In this document: positions 1-8,702 of the stretch, in pieces | Position numbering within the stretch: the stretch's first letter is position 1 | Layout: the number at the start of each line of letters is the position of its first letter | Origin: Rhodoferax sp. OV413 | GTDB lineage: Bacteria > Pseudomonadota > Gammaproteobacteria > Burkholderiales > Burkholderiaceae_C | DNA: 64,000 bases | Assembly: GCA_945861785.1 (NCBI GenBank) | Contig: CAMAWD010000009.1 | Location: forward strand, 1 to 64,000 | Direction of reading: 5' to 3' | Program-made: the position numbers and the translations under genes | The notes under the pieces: generated by a model | What the model was told of the DNA's origin: nothing | Seen by the model: the letters and a program-made list of their open reading frames with translations, nothing else | Database searches by the model: none

Positions 1-873
1 TGCCGATTCAATGGCGACCGGCTCGGTGTGGTTGAGGGCACCGAGGTGCTCGACGTCACCGACGTGCTCGGGCAATTGCCGATGCAGCGCTACCCGCTGC
101 CAATGCATGACATGTTCATCGCCGCCTTGCCCCAGTTGCTGGTGCCGATCCGCCAGGCCATGCAGGGCGCCACGCGGTATCGGCTCGCAGACGTGCGCCT
201 TTTGTCGCCGATCGCCAATCCGGGCAAAATCATCGGCGCCCCGATCAACTACCAGGCGCACGTCGATGAGAGCAAGGCCAACCAGGCTATCGGCCATGGG
301 CGCACCATCACGTCCATCGGTGACTGGGGTCTGTTCCTCAAGGCCGGCAGTTCGCTGATCGGCTGCGGGGAGGACATCACGCTGCGTTTCCCCGGGCGGC
401 GCAACGACCATGAAATCGAGTTGGGCGTGGTCATCGGGTCCACCTGCCACCTGGTCAGCCGGGAGCAGGCCATGGCCCATGTTGCGGGTTACACGGTGGC
501 CCTGGACATGACGCTGCGCGGCACCGAGTTCCAGTGTTTTCGCAAGTCCATCGATTCCTATTCCGTGCTCGGCCCCTGGATGGTCACCGCCGACGAGATC
601 GCTGACCCCAACCAACTCGACCTGTGGATCAAGGTCAACGGCGAGATGCGCCAGCAGTCGAACACGCGGCACCTGGTCTACGACGTGGCCCGGCTGATCG
701 AGTTTGCGTCTTCGTTCTATACGCTGGAGCCGGGCGATGTGATCATGACCGGAACGCCAGAGGGCGTCGGGCCGGTGCTGCCGGGTGATATTCTCGAGGC
801 CGGAATCGAACAGGTCGGTGGGTTCACCATCCGCATCGCACCGGCGTATGCCGTCGCACCGGGCACGGCCTGA
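1..873 (+). CDS. Fumarylacetoacetate hydrolase family protein, 5' end outside window
   Basis: The reading frame is open from base 1, and the residues before the first possible start (GTG at 28) still look like the family N-terminus, so the gene begins upstream of the window. The C-terminal FAH fold is intact, with the family stretches EIELGVVIG, RKSIDSYSVLGPW and DVIMTGTPEGVGP; the two acidic residues of EIE are metal ligands in characterised members. The family hydrolyses, decarboxylates or hydrates 2-oxo acids late in aromatic ring-cleavage pathways. The exact substrate cannot be read from sequence. An FMN reductase gene follows after 48 bases on the same strand, then a Liv importer, which fits aromatic-acid catabolism. 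Confidence 0.85.
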   Translation, partial: CRFNGDRLGVVEGTEVLDVTDVLGQLPMQRYPLPMHDMFIAALPQLLVPIRQAMQGATRYRLADVRLLSPIANPGKIIGAPINYQAHVDESKANQAIGHGRTITSIGDWGLFLKAGSSLIGCGEDITLRFPGRRNDHEIELGVVIGSTCHLVSREQAMAHVAGYTVALDMTLRGTEFQCFRKSIDSYSVLGPWMVTADEIADPNQLDLWIKVNGEMRQQSNTRHLVYDVARLIEFASSFYTLEPGDVIMTGTPEGVGPVLPGDILEAGIEQVGGFTIRIAPAYAVAPGTA

Positions 874-921
874 GGCCCGCCTTTCATTCCAACCATTTCA
901 AACACCAGAGGTATTTTCTAC

Positions 922-1479
922 ATGGCATCCATCAACGTCCTGGGTATCTGCGGCAGTCTGCGCGCCAAGTCCTTCAACCGCAGCGCCCTGCTGGCAGCGG
1001 CCGAATTGATGCCGGCGGGCATGCAAATGACGGTTGCCGACTACGCCGATGTCCCGCTCTTCAACCAGGATGTGCAGGACAAGGGTTTCCCCGAGGCCGT
1101 GATGCGCCTGGCACAACAGATCCGTGAAGCCGATGCGCTGCTGATCGCCAGCCCGGAATACAATTTTTCAATCTCGGGTGTGCTGAAGAACGCCATCGAC
1201 TGGTTGTCGCGTGTGCCGGCGCCGCCATTCAAGGACAAGCCGGTTGCCATCCTTTCGGCCACCATGGGGCCGCTGGGTGGTGCGCGCCAGCAGTATGAGT
1301 TGCGCAAGGTGCTGGGTAGCCAGGACGCTTTGGTGCTGGTCAAGCCCGAGGTGTTCATCGGCCAGGCCCAGACCAAGTTCGATGCCGAGGGCAAACTGAC
1401 CGATGCGGCAACCCGCAAGGCCGTGACGGACCAGATGCTGGCGCTGGAGCGCTGGATCGCTCGGGTGGCCCTGAAGTAA
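922..1479 (+). CDS. NADPH-dependent FMN reductase / quinone reductase family protein
   Basis: This 185-residue protein is the normal length for a small flavodoxin-fold reductase. The FMN phosphate loop GSLRAKSFNRS is at residues 11-21, and the motif PEYNFSISGVLKNAIDWLSR marks the NADPH-dependent FMN reductase / chromate-quinone reductase family. It would be a soluble enzyme using NAD(P)H to reduce free FMN or quinones. Its place between an FAH-type hydrolase and a Liv importer suggests it supplies reduced flavin or detoxifies quinones during aromatic catabolism, but that is inference. The start is the ATG at 922. Confidence 0.8.
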   Translation: MASINVLGICGSLRAKSFNRSALLAAAELMPAGMQMTVADYADVPLFNQDVQDKGFPEAVMRLAQQIREADALLIASPEYNFSISGVLKNAIDWLSRVPAPPFKDKPVAILSATMGPLGGARQQYELRKVLGSQDALVLVKPEVFIGQAQTKFDAEGKLTDAATRKAVTDQMLALERWIARVALK

Positions 1480-1537
1480 GCGCTGATGGGTTTGGTGGGT
1501 GTGCTGTGTTGGCAATTTTTACAAGGAGACAAGACGC

Positions 1538-2689
1538 ATGAAAAAGACATTTCTGAACTCGGCCCTTTCGTTGGTGGCCAGCGCGATCGTGTTGATGGCA
1601 CCGGGCGCATTTGCACAGACCATCAAGATCGGCCTGATCACCGACAAGGTCGGGCCGGCCAAGGGGTATGCCGAGCCAGTGGCGCAGGGGGCGGTGTATG
1701 CGGTCAAGGAACTCAATTCGCGCGGCGGTCTGCTGGGCCGCCAGGTCGAACTCCTGGTCGAGGACGACCAGGGCAAGCCGGATGTGTCGGCCACTGCGGC
1801 GCGCAAGCTGGTAGATGCTGGTGCCGCCTTCATCCTGTCGGTGTCGCTCACGCCCGCCACCCAGCAGGCGCAGTCTGTCACCCTCGAAACCAAAACGCCG
1901 CACATGACGCCGTCCAACAGCGGCGACACATTGACGACGCAGATCACCAACCCGAACTTCTGGCAGACCGGCCCATTGGCGTCGACCCAGATCGCCACCT
2001 TGTTGTCCTATGCGCGCAACAAGAACTACAAACGGGTGGCCCTGGTTACCGAGAATTCGGCGCTGGGCCAGTTGACCAACCAGTTCTTCAAGGCCGGCCT
2101 GGAAAAGAGCGGCATGCAAATCGTCAGCGAAGAGGTGGTGTCGGGCGGTTCCACCACGGCCGACCCGCAGATGCAGAAGGTGCGTGCCGCCAACCCCGAC
2201 GCATTGTTCATGACCGGTGTCACGACACCCGAGAACGCTCTCATCCTGCGCTCCTACCGGCAACTGGGCATGAAGACGCCGATCCTGGCCAACTACAACA
2301 TGTCGATCCCGGTGTACTCCTCGATCGCCAAGGGCCTGCTCGACGGTGTGGTTTTTGTCGATGCGTTCGACCCCGCCAAGGCAGAGACCCAGCGCTTCAT
2401 CGACGCGTTCAAGAAGGACACAGGCAACGAGCCGTACAACCTCAATGGTTACGGTTACGACGGCCTGATGCTCGCGGCAGACGCGATCAAGCGCGCCGGC
2501 AGCACCGACAAGGACAAGGTGCGTGATGCGATGCAGTCCACCAAGGGGTTTGCCGGTGTCATGGGGGGTGTGGGAACAAGTTACGGCTTTGCGGATGGCA
2601 AACGCACCGGCTTCGATCTGAACGGCATGGTGGTGCGCGTCTACGAAGGCGACAAACAAGGCAAGGTCGTGCACGTCGGCACGAAGTGA
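1538..2689 (+). CDS. Liv-type ABC transporter substrate-binding protein
   Basis: A 383-residue periplasmic binding protein of the LivK/type I fold. The frame is open upstream, but the ATG at 1538 has an AGGAG ribosome site 9 bases before it and begins a clear signal peptide (MKKTF, a hydrophobic core, AFA cleavage before QTIKIG). The mature part keeps family patterns such as DKVGPAKGYAEPVAQGAVYAV and LVEDDQGKPDVSATAARKL. The stop overlaps the start of the permease gene (GTGA), and a complete livHMGF set follows, so it is the ligand-binding component. Liv systems import branched-chain amino acids, amides or aromatic acids; the aromatic neighbourhood favours the last, by inference only. Confidence 0.9.
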   Translation: MKKTFLNSALSLVASAIVLMAPGAFAQTIKIGLITDKVGPAKGYAEPVAQGAVYAVKELNSRGGLLGRQVELLVEDDQGKPDVSATAARKLVDAGAAFILSVSLTPATQQAQSVTLETKTPHMTPSNSGDTLTTQITNPNFWQTGPLASTQIATLLSYARNKNYKRVALVTENSALGQLTNQFFKAGLEKSGMQIVSEEVVSGGSTTADPQMQKVRAANPDALFMTGVTTPENALILRSYRQLGMKTPILANYNMSIPVYSSIAKGLLDGVVFVDAFDPAKAETQRFIDAFKKDTGNEPYNLNGYGYDGLMLAADAIKRAGSTDKDKVRDAMQSTKGFAGVMGGVGTSYGFADGKRTGFDLNGMVVRVYEGDKQGKVVHVGTK

Positions 2690-3570
2690 ACGACTTCCTG
2701 GAGTTGGTCGTCGGAGCGACCGCCAGCGGCTGCATCTATGGGCTGGTGGCGTTGTCGTACCTGCTGATCACGCGGCCCACCGGGGTGATCAATTTCGCGG
2801 TAGGGGAGTGGTCCATGGTGGCGGCATTTGGTGGTTTTGTGCTGCTCTCGCGATTCGAGCTCCCGTATCCGTTGGGGATGGCGCTGGTGGTGCTGGCCAT
2901 GCTGGGGGTGGGTTGGGCCACCGAGCGCGTCGCCGTGCGTCCGCTGGTGGAGCGCGGCGCACCTGCTCTGGCCCCGATCCTGGCCTTGCTGGGCATGCTG
3001 GTGGTGTTCCGTGAGCTGGTCTCGGTCGGTTTCGGGCCCGATCCGCAGCCGGTTCCGCCCACCTTCGGTTTTGGCCGGCTGGAGCTCGGGCCGCTGGCCG
3101 GCTCTTACCAGAGTTTCTTCATCATCGCGGTGGCGCTGGCCGTTTTTGGCGCAGCCTGGTTCTTCTTCGAGCGCACCCTGGCGGGCAAGTCGTTCGAAGC
3201 CGTGGCCATCGACCGGCGCGCCGCGGCCCTGATGGGCATCAACCTGCGCCTTGTCACTTCACTGGCATTCGCTGCCAGTGCCGCAGTGGCGGGGCTGGCC
3301 GGCGTCCTGGTGGCGCCCAATGTGTCTGCCCATTACCTGATGGGGCTGCCGCTGGCGATCCAGGGGTTCACGGCGCTGGTGATCGGTGGTGTGGGGCGGG
3401 TCGAGGGTGCCTTGCTGGGTGGCCTGATCCTGGCTTTTGCCGAACAGTTCACGGTGCGGTATGCGCCGGTGCCGCCAGGCCTTGCCATGGGCGTACCGCT
3501 GGTGCTGCTGATCGTGTTCCTGCTGATCCGGCCGACCGGTCTGTTACTTGCGCGGGAGGCCCGGGCGTGA
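2686..3570 (+). CDS. livH: Liv-type ABC transporter permease (LivH family)
   Basis: A 294-residue inner-membrane protein with about eight hydrophobic segments, typical of LivH. The GTG start overlaps the stop of the binding-protein gene by four bases, which implies translational coupling. The segment FEAVAIDRRAAALMGIN is the cytoplasmic coupling loop that contacts the ATPases, and the N-terminal ITRPTGVINFAVGEW pattern is typical of the BPD_transp_2 family. It forms the transmembrane channel with LivM encoded next. Confidence 0.9.
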   Translation: MNDFLELVVGATASGCIYGLVALSYLLITRPTGVINFAVGEWSMVAAFGGFVLLSRFELPYPLGMALVVLAMLGVGWATERVAVRPLVERGAPALAPILALLGMLVVFRELVSVGFGPDPQPVPPTFGFGRLELGPLAGSYQSFFIIAVALAVFGAAWFFFERTLAGKSFEAVAIDRRAAALMGINLRLVTSLAFAASAAVAGLAGVLVAPNVSAHYLMGLPLAIQGFTALVIGGVGRVEGALLGGLILAFAEQFTVRYAPVPPGLAMGVPLVLLIVFLLIRPTGLLLAREARA

Positions 3571-4532
3571 AGGCGCTGCTGGGGCTTGTGGTGGCAGCGG
3601 TGGTGTTGTCGGCGGTGGCTTTCATGCTTGGGTCCTACCAGACCGACATCTACCGAAAGCTCCTTCTGTGGACCACACTGGCGTTGAGTTACAACTTTCT
3701 GTTTGGCATTGCAGGGCAGGTGGCGTTTTCGCACTTCACCTTTTATGGCATTGGCGCCTACGCCATTCTGATTCTGCTGTTCCAGGTCGGGCTGCCGCTG
3801 CCGTTGGCGGTGCTGGCCGGTATTGCGCTGTGCGTGGTGCTGGCCCTGGTGGTGGCGATTCCAGCCACGCGGCTGGAGGGTTTCTACCTGGCCCTCGCCA
3901 CACTGGCATTCGCACAGCTGTTCATCGTGGTGCTCAACGAGGGCGGCAAGGTCACGGGGGCCGCCGGCGGGCTGGCCAACTACCGACTGCCCGATGTGTT
4001 TGGCGTGCGTATCACCGGGCCGTGGTACACGGTGGTGATCGTGGTGCTCTTGCTTGGCACCCTGGCCGTACTCTGGCGGCTCGATCGCTCATGGTTCGGC
4101 CGCGCCTGCCGCGCCGTGCGGGACAACCCCGAGGCGGCCCAGGCCATGGGTGTCAACGTGGCGCGCACCAAGATCATCGCCTACACCATCACCAGCGCCA
4201 TGGCGGGTGTGGCCGGCATGGTCTATGCGTTTGTCGACAACACGGTGAACCCGCCGATCTTCGGTCTCGAGAACTCCTTTCTGTTGTTGTTCATGGTGAT
4301 CGTCGGCGGCAGCGGCCGCCACGCCGGCGCAATCATCGGCGCGGCCCTGCTCTACCTGATGCCGTTCGTGTTGTCGCCGCTGATCGGGCACCACCATGCG
4401 TTGGTTTTCGGCGTGGTCATGGTGGCGGTGGTGCTGTTTCAGCCCAAGGGCCTGATCGGCCTGTGGGATGCCCTGGTGGCCAAAAGAAAAACGCCCTCTT
4501 CGGCTGTGCGCGGGACGAAGGTGCACCAATGA
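3567..4532 (+). CDS. livM: Liv-type ABC transporter permease (LivM family)
   Basis: A 321-residue multi-spanning permease, the partner of LivH. The GTG start shares GTGA with the livH stop. Family hallmarks are the early NFLFGIAGQVAFSHFTFYGIGAYA stretch (positions about 32-55) and the coupling loop CRAVRDNPEAAQAMGVN. The C-terminus runs into the next gene, with the livG ATG inside the last codons (ATGA). Length and order agree with a complete operon. Confidence 0.9.
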   Translation: MKALLGLVVAAVVLSAVAFMLGSYQTDIYRKLLLWTTLALSYNFLFGIAGQVAFSHFTFYGIGAYAILILLFQVGLPLPLAVLAGIALCVVLALVVAIPATRLEGFYLALATLAFAQLFIVVLNEGGKVTGAAGGLANYRLPDVFGVRITGPWYTVVIVVLLLGTLAVLWRLDRSWFGRACRAVRDNPEAAQAMGVNVARTKIIAYTITSAMAGVAGMVYAFVDNTVNPPIFGLENSFLLLFMVIVGGSGRHAGAIIGAALLYLMPFVLSPLIGHHHALVFGVVMVAVVLFQPKGLIGLWDALVAKRKTPSSAVRGTKVHQ

Positions 4533-5341
4533 GCACCACGCGGCCACCGTCAGGCAAACCAAAACCCCCGCTGCTGGTCGCCAGAGGCCTGACCAAAAAA
4601 TTCGGTGGCTTGCTGGCGGTCTCCGGGCTCGACCTGGATGTGCAGTGCGGTGAAATCCTGGGCGTGATCGGCCCCAACGGCGCCGGCAAGAGCACCACCT
4701 TCGGCATGATCGCCGGCGCCCTCATGCCGACCGCCGGCAGCCTGGAATTCGATGGCGAATCGCTGCTGGGCCTGCCCACCCATGCGATGGCTGCACGCGG
4801 CATCATGCGCACGTTCCAGCACAACAAGCCATTCGCCAGCATGTCGGTGCGCGAGAACGTGATGATGGGCATGCACACGGCCTTTGTCGGCTCCTTGTGG
4901 TCGGTGCTGGGCGCCACACGCGGTGCAGCGCGGGCCGAACACGGGGCGGCCCGGCGGGCCGACGAACTGGTGGAGTTTGTGGGGCTCGGCGAGTGGCGCC
5001 ATGCCGATGTCGAGACCCTGTCGTTCGGCCAGGGTCGCCTGCTCGAGATCGCCCGGGCACTGGCTGCCAAACCCCGGCTGATGCTGTTCGACGAGCCGGC
5101 CGCCGGCCTGACGCCGTCGGAATGCGAGCGCCTGGGCGACATCATCCGCCAGATCGCGGATCAGGGCATTGCCGTGCTGCTGATCGAGCACGACATGCGG
5201 TTCCTGATGGCACTGGCCCACCGTGTGGTGGTGCTGAACTTCGGCCACAAGATTGCACAGGGAACCCCAGCCGAAGTCCGCGCCGACCCGGTGGTTGTGT
5301 CGGCCTATCTCGGCGACCTGGGAGCGATGGCCCATGCTTGA
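4529..5341 (+). CDS. livG: Liv-type ABC transporter ATP-binding protein (LivG family)
   Basis: A 270-residue ATPase. Walker A GPNGAGKST is at residues 48-56, the signature is LSFGQ (the usual LivG variant of LSGGQ), Walker B is LMLFDEP, and the switch histidine lies in LLIEHDM. A much longer open frame reaches back through livM, but the ATG at 4529 overlaps the livM stop as ATGA and begins the conserved N-terminus, so it is the start chosen. The protein works on the cytoplasmic face with LivF to energise the LivH/LivM channel. Confidence 0.92.
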   Translation: MSTTRPPSGKPKPPLLVARGLTKKFGGLLAVSGLDLDVQCGEILGVIGPNGAGKSTTFGMIAGALMPTAGSLEFDGESLLGLPTHAMAARGIMRTFQHNKPFASMSVRENVMMGMHTAFVGSLWSVLGATRGAARAEHGAARRADELVEFVGLGEWRHADVETLSFGQGRLLEIARALAAKPRLMLFDEPAAGLTPSECERLGDIIRQIADQGIAVLLIEHDMRFLMALAHRVVVLNFGHKIAQGTPAEVRADPVVVSAYLGDLGAMAHA

Positions 5342-6056
5342 CGTGTCCGGCCTGTGCGCGGGGTACGGCCATGGCCCGGTGGTGCAGGACGTGGCGCTGC
5401 AGGTGGCGCGTGGCGAGACCGTGGCCCTGCTCGGGCCCAATGGGGCTGGCAAGTCGACGCTGCTGGCGGCGCTGTCGGGCACCTTGCGTGAGCGCAGCGG
5501 CCACGCCACACTGGACGGGCAGGACCTGATCACCATGCCGACCCACGCCATCGTGGCCGCGGGACTGGTGCAGGTGCCCGAAGGCCGGCGCATGTTCGCG
5601 CCGCTGTCGGTGCAAGACAACCTGCGGCTGGGTGCGGTCCGGCTGGCCGGGCGCAATGCGGCGTCGCTGGCCGGGCGTTTCGACTACGTCTATGGGCTGT
5701 TTCCGCGGCTCGCCGAGCGGCGCCACCAACTGGCGGGCACCTTGTCCGGTGGCGAGCAGCAGATGGTCGCGATCGGCCGTGCGTTGATGTCTTCGCCGCG
5801 TGTGCTTCTGCTCGACGAACCTTTTCTGGGGCTGGCCCCGCTGGTGGTGGCGGAGATCCGCCATGCCTTGACGGCCCTGCGCGAACGCGGGCTGACGATG
5901 GTGCTGGTGGAGCAGAAGCTCGACATCGCGCTGCCGTTCACCAGCCGCGCGTATGTCCTGGTCAAGGGCCGCATCGCGCTGGCCCAGGCCAGTGCGGAGC
6001 TGGCCCGGCGCGCCGATCTGGGTCAGCTGTATTTCGATCTTGCCAAATCCACCTGA
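5334..6056 (+). CDS. livF: Liv-type ABC transporter ATP-binding protein (LivF family)
   Basis: A 240-residue ATPase, the usual length for LivF. Walker A GPNGAGKST is at residues 34-42, with signature LSGGEQQM, Walker B VLLLDEP and switch LVEQK. An in-frame ATG further upstream lies deep in livG; the ATG at 5334 gives the family N-terminus and an 8-base overlap with livG. Together with livG it completes a five-gene importer. Confidence 0.92.
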   Translation: MLDVSGLCAGYGHGPVVQDVALQVARGETVALLGPNGAGKSTLLAALSGTLRERSGHATLDGQDLITMPTHAIVAAGLVQVPEGRRMFAPLSVQDNLRLGAVRLAGRNAASLAGRFDYVYGLFPRLAERRHQLAGTLSGGEQQMVAIGRALMSSPRVLLLDEPFLGLAPLVVAEIRHALTALRERGLTMVLVEQKLDIALPFTSRAYVLVKGRIALAQASAELARRADLGQLYFDLAKST

Positions 6057-6069
6057 ACGAGGCCCCCCG

Positions 6070-6678
6070 ATGAACCCACCGACCACCCGCCTGCGCCACA
6101 CCGCGCCACCCTTGTCGCGCGGCATTCACCACCTTGCCTTGAACACCGAAGACATGAAGGCCACGATGGACTTCTACGGACGGGTGCTGGGCATGCCGCT
6201 GGTCCATGCCCTGAAGGTGCCGCCAGGTGTCGGCGTGGGGCCGGGCAACCGCGGCAATCCGCCGTTCGAAAACCTGCGCCACTATTTTTTCGATGCCGGT
6301 GGCGACACCCTGCTGGCCTTTTTCGAAATGCCCAAGGGCGTGAAGCAGACCGGTGACCGCAATGCGCTGGCGGCGATGCAGCATTGCGCTTTCACGCTCA
6401 CCCAAGAGCGGTTCAACCAGATGCTGGAGCGGCTGCGCGACGCGGGCGTGGCCACCGTCGGCCCGATCCCCGTGGGTGCGGGCACCTGGTCGGTCTATTT
6501 CATCGACCCCAACGGGATCCGGCTGGAGTTTTGCTGGCAGGAGGACGACGGCGCCGACGTGCGGGTGCTCGAACGCTGGACCCAGACGCGCGAGGAGGCG
6601 CTTGCAGAGCTGCGCACCTTGTCCCAGGATGAGGCCTGGCTGGACCACGCCACCCGCCACCTGCCTGCCACCCGTTGA
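6070..6678 (+). CDS. VOC (glyoxalase/extradiol dioxygenase) family protein
   Basis: A 202-residue protein with two VOC half-repeats: GIHHLALNTEDMKATMDFYG near residues 21-40 and a second from about residue 100 ending SVYFIDPNGIRLEFCWQ. The His in HHLAL and the Glu in RLEF are at the positions used to bind metal in this superfamily. The ATG at 6070 comes 13 bases after livF on the same strand, so it is probably the last gene of the liv operon. It could be a ring-cleavage dioxygenase, a lyase or an isomerase; sequence does not decide. Confidence 0.8.
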   Translation: MNPPTTRLRHTAPPLSRGIHHLALNTEDMKATMDFYGRVLGMPLVHALKVPPGVGVGPGNRGNPPFENLRHYFFDAGGDTLLAFFEMPKGVKQTGDRNALAAMQHCAFTLTQERFNQMLERLRDAGVATVGPIPVGAGTWSVYFIDPNGIRLEFCWQEDDGADVRVLERWTQTREEALAELRTLSQDEAWLDHATRHLPATR

Positions 6679-6707
6679 CCCACTCTGTGCACCACAAGGG
6701 GAACACC

Positions 6708-6899
6708 ATGCCGTCATTTTTACCTGTCCATGGCCTGCATGCACCCGGCGTAGACGCTGCAATTGCTGCCGATGCCCCGTGCCATGGCCGAACGCGGCGT
6801 GCACGTGTTGTGCGCAGGCAGCCGTTGCGCGCGCAACGACAGTGCACTTCATGGAAAACGTGGTGGTCGACCTCGGGGCCTGCGTGCGCCACGCCAGGC
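6708..6899 (+). pseudogene. Remnant of an alpha/beta hydrolase, frameshifted and truncated
   Basis: Three short stretches in three frames add up to the N-terminal part of one protein: MPSFLPV and GLHAPG (from the ATG at 6708), then MAERGVHVLCAGSR and ARNDSAL (from 6784), then MENVVVDLGACVRHAR (from 6851). From memory, this order resembles the start of an alpha/beta-fold hydrolase found in betaproteobacterial catabolic clusters. At least two frameshifts separate the pieces, and nothing like the catalytic part follows. The remains stop just before the hairpin and the DUF4143 ATPase gene. The family call is moderate; the broken state is clear. Confidence 0.55.
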
Positions 6900-6938
6900 G
6901 ATCTCGCGTGCAGGCTAGGAAAGATATGGAGGTATTGT

Positions 6939-6975
6939 CCTTGCAATTTCGCCACTTCATGGTGAAAATGCAAGG
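6939..6975 (+). repeat. Long inverted repeat abutting the ATPase start codon
   Basis: A 16-base-pair stem with one G-T pair and one mismatch and a five-base loop (CTTCA). The left arm starts CCTTGCAATTTCG and the right arm ends GAAAATGCAAGG. The right arm ends at 6975 and the ATG of the ATPase begins at 6976, so in RNA the stem would sequester the start region. It may be an operator, a translational control hairpin or a recombination site. It is not explained by coding sequence. Confidence 0.7.
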
Positions 6976-8139
6976 ATGTTCAGCCGCCTGGCCCACTCCA
7001 AAATTGTCGATCACCTTCAATGGAGTCCGGCTGTCGGGATCTTGGGGCCTCGCCAGGTTGGCAAAACAACCTTGGCCAAGACGCTGACGGCCGATTCAGC
7101 AAAGTCTATCTACCTGGACTTGGACACCCCCCAGGCCATGGCAAGGCTAGCCAATCCAACGGCCTTCTTTGCTGCCAACCGCCAGCGCTTGGTTGTGCTG
7201 GATGAAATTCAAAACCAGCCGCAGCTACACAGCGAGTTGCGCGGCGAGATTGACGCAGACCGCCGGCCAGGGAGGTTTTTGTTGCTGGGGTCAGCGTCGT
7301 TCAAGTTACTGAAGCAATCACAGTCTTTGGCGGGACGTCTGTCGCTGGTGGAGTTGTCGCCCTTGGTGTTGAGTGAGGTGTTCCAGAGCTTTGACGATAC
7401 GCAGACACTCTGGCTCAGGGGCGGCTTTCCGAACAGCTATCTGGCGAAGACGGTCAACGCATCATGGGACTGGCGTGCGGCGCTCATCCGTCACTTCTTG
7501 AACTCGGATTTGCCTGCCTTGGGCATCAATGTCGAGCCGCAGTTGATGTACCGCTTCTGGCGCATGGTGGCACATTTGCATGGGCAGATGTTCAATTCCT
7601 CGGCCGTGGCCGCTTCACTGGGCATTTCAGCCTCTTCCACGGGTCGCTACCTGGACCACTTGTGCGACGCCCTCATGGTTCGCAGGCTCGAGCCCTGTTT
7701 CATCAACTTGGGCAAGCGTTTGGTAAAAACGCCGAAGGTGTATGTGCGCGACAGCGGCTTGCTGCACAGCCTGTTGGGCATCCGCGAGGTGAATGATTTG
7801 CTGGGTCACCCTGGCACGGGCGCATCCTGGGAGGGGTTTGTGGTCGAGCAAATCGCCGCCCACTTGCCCTCCGGAGCGTCGATGTCGTTTTACCGGACTG
7901 CGGCGGGTGCTGAACTGGATGTGGTGGTGGAGCTGGGTCAACGAAAGCTGGGGTTCGAGGTCAAGTTTTCCGCCGCACCCAAAGTCACCAAGGGTTTTTG
8001 GCAAGCCTGCGAGGATGTGGACTTGGAAGCCGCCTACATCGTGGCACCAGTGCAAACCGGTTGGCCTGTGCAGGACAAGGTGGAAGTCATCGGGGTGATG
8101 GACATTGCGAACCGTCTGGAGCGACTGATCTCCGTTTGA
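6976..8139 (+). CDS. AAA-family ATPase with DUF4143 domain
   Basis: A 387-residue full-length member of the AAA_14/DUF4143 family. Walker A GPRQVGKTT is at residues 24-32, Walker B RLVVLDEIQ at 71-79, and the sensor-like LLLGSAS follows. The C-terminal DUF4143 part (from about residue 190) includes FEVKFSAAPKVTKGFW, a restriction-endonuclease-like core. These proteins are widespread, often horizontally acquired, and of unsettled function. No clear ribosome site is seen: the ATG is tucked against a 37-base hairpin. The 3' end overlaps the convergent MarR gene by 53 bases. Codon use looks less G+C-biased than that of the neighbours, consistent with acquisition. Confidence 0.85.
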   Translation: MFSRLAHSKIVDHLQWSPAVGILGPRQVGKTTLAKTLTADSAKSIYLDLDTPQAMARLANPTAFFAANRQRLVVLDEIQNQPQLHSELRGEIDADRRPGRFLLLGSASFKLLKQSQSLAGRLSLVELSPLVLSEVFQSFDDTQTLWLRGGFPNSYLAKTVNASWDWRAALIRHFLNSDLPALGINVEPQLMYRFWRMVAHLHGQMFNSSAVAASLGISASSTGRYLDHLCDALMVRRLEPCFINLGKRLVKTPKVYVRDSGLLHSLLGIREVNDLLGHPGTGASWEGFVVEQIAAHLPSGASMSFYRTAAGAELDVVVELGQRKLGFEVKFSAAPKVTKGFWQACEDVDLEAAYIVAPVQTGWPVQDKVEVIGVMDIANRLERLISV

Positions 8140-8641
8140 CGGCAGGTTTGCGGCGCGGCTTTGCCGTCGTTGTGGTGGTTTCTTCGTCCGCCAGGTTCGC
8201 GATCATGGCCAGCAACACCCGACGCGCCGTGGCGACATCGGCAGTCGCCACACCGCGGGCGCTGATGCGGTTGGTGGCCACGGCCAGTGGCACCAGCAGC
8301 GCCTGAAGTTCACGCCCCTTGTCCGTCAGGTGCACGTACATGTTCTTGCGGTTGTGGGGGGTCTGCTGGCGCGTCACGTAACCGAGCTTTTCCATGGCTT
8401 TCAGGGCGACGAAGGTGGTGGGTTCCATCACTCCCGCCCGCGCGCTGAGCTCTTTCTGTGTCAGGCCGTCTGCATGCCACAAGACGCGCAGGAAAGTCCA
8501 GTGGCCGAATGGCACGCCGTGTTCGGCCATGCGCAACTCCAGCGCACGACGGAAGGCCCGTTCGCAGTCACGGATCAGGTGCGCGAGGCGGTCCTTCGGT
8601 ACCGCCTCGCGCCAATGGTGCAGGATGCCTTGGGTGCTCAC
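8087..8641 (-). CDS. MarR family transcriptional regulator
   Basis: A 184-residue winged-helix regulator. The GTG at 8641 is chosen because GGAGG precedes it by 7 bases and the longer frame upstream is unlike the family. The HTH is in FLRVLWHADGLTQKELSARAGV, and the wing is QTPHNRKNMYVHLTDKGRE. The C-terminus is long and basic (KPRRKPAVKRR). It lies downstream of the reductase gene on the same strand, 61 bases away, and probably forms an operon with it. It is the natural candidate to bind the dyad between the reductase and the Rieske gene, releasing it when an aromatic ligand is present. Confidence 0.85.
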   Translation of the reverse strand: MSTQGILHHWREAVPKDRLAHLIRDCERAFRRALELRMAEHGVPFGHWTFLRVLWHADGLTQKELSARAGVMEPTTFVALKAMEKLGYVTRQQTPHNRKNMYVHLTDKGRELQALLVPLAVATNRISARGVATADVATARRVLLAMIANLADEETTTTTAKPRRKPAVKRRSVAPDGSQCPSPR

Positions 8642-8702
8642 AGGTCCACCTCCGTGCTGCGCACTGCGGTACGAGCTAGTCTGGGGCGGCCCGGCCCTGC
8701 GC

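Noticed and set aside
1355-2674. A 439-codon minus-strand frame across the Liv binding-protein gene
   Set aside because: Same antisense composition bias, and the plus strand encodes a clear exported binding protein.
3548-4528. Long N-terminal extension of LivG through livM
   Set aside because: The extension is out of frame with LivM and has no family similarity; ATG 4529 overlaps the livM stop.
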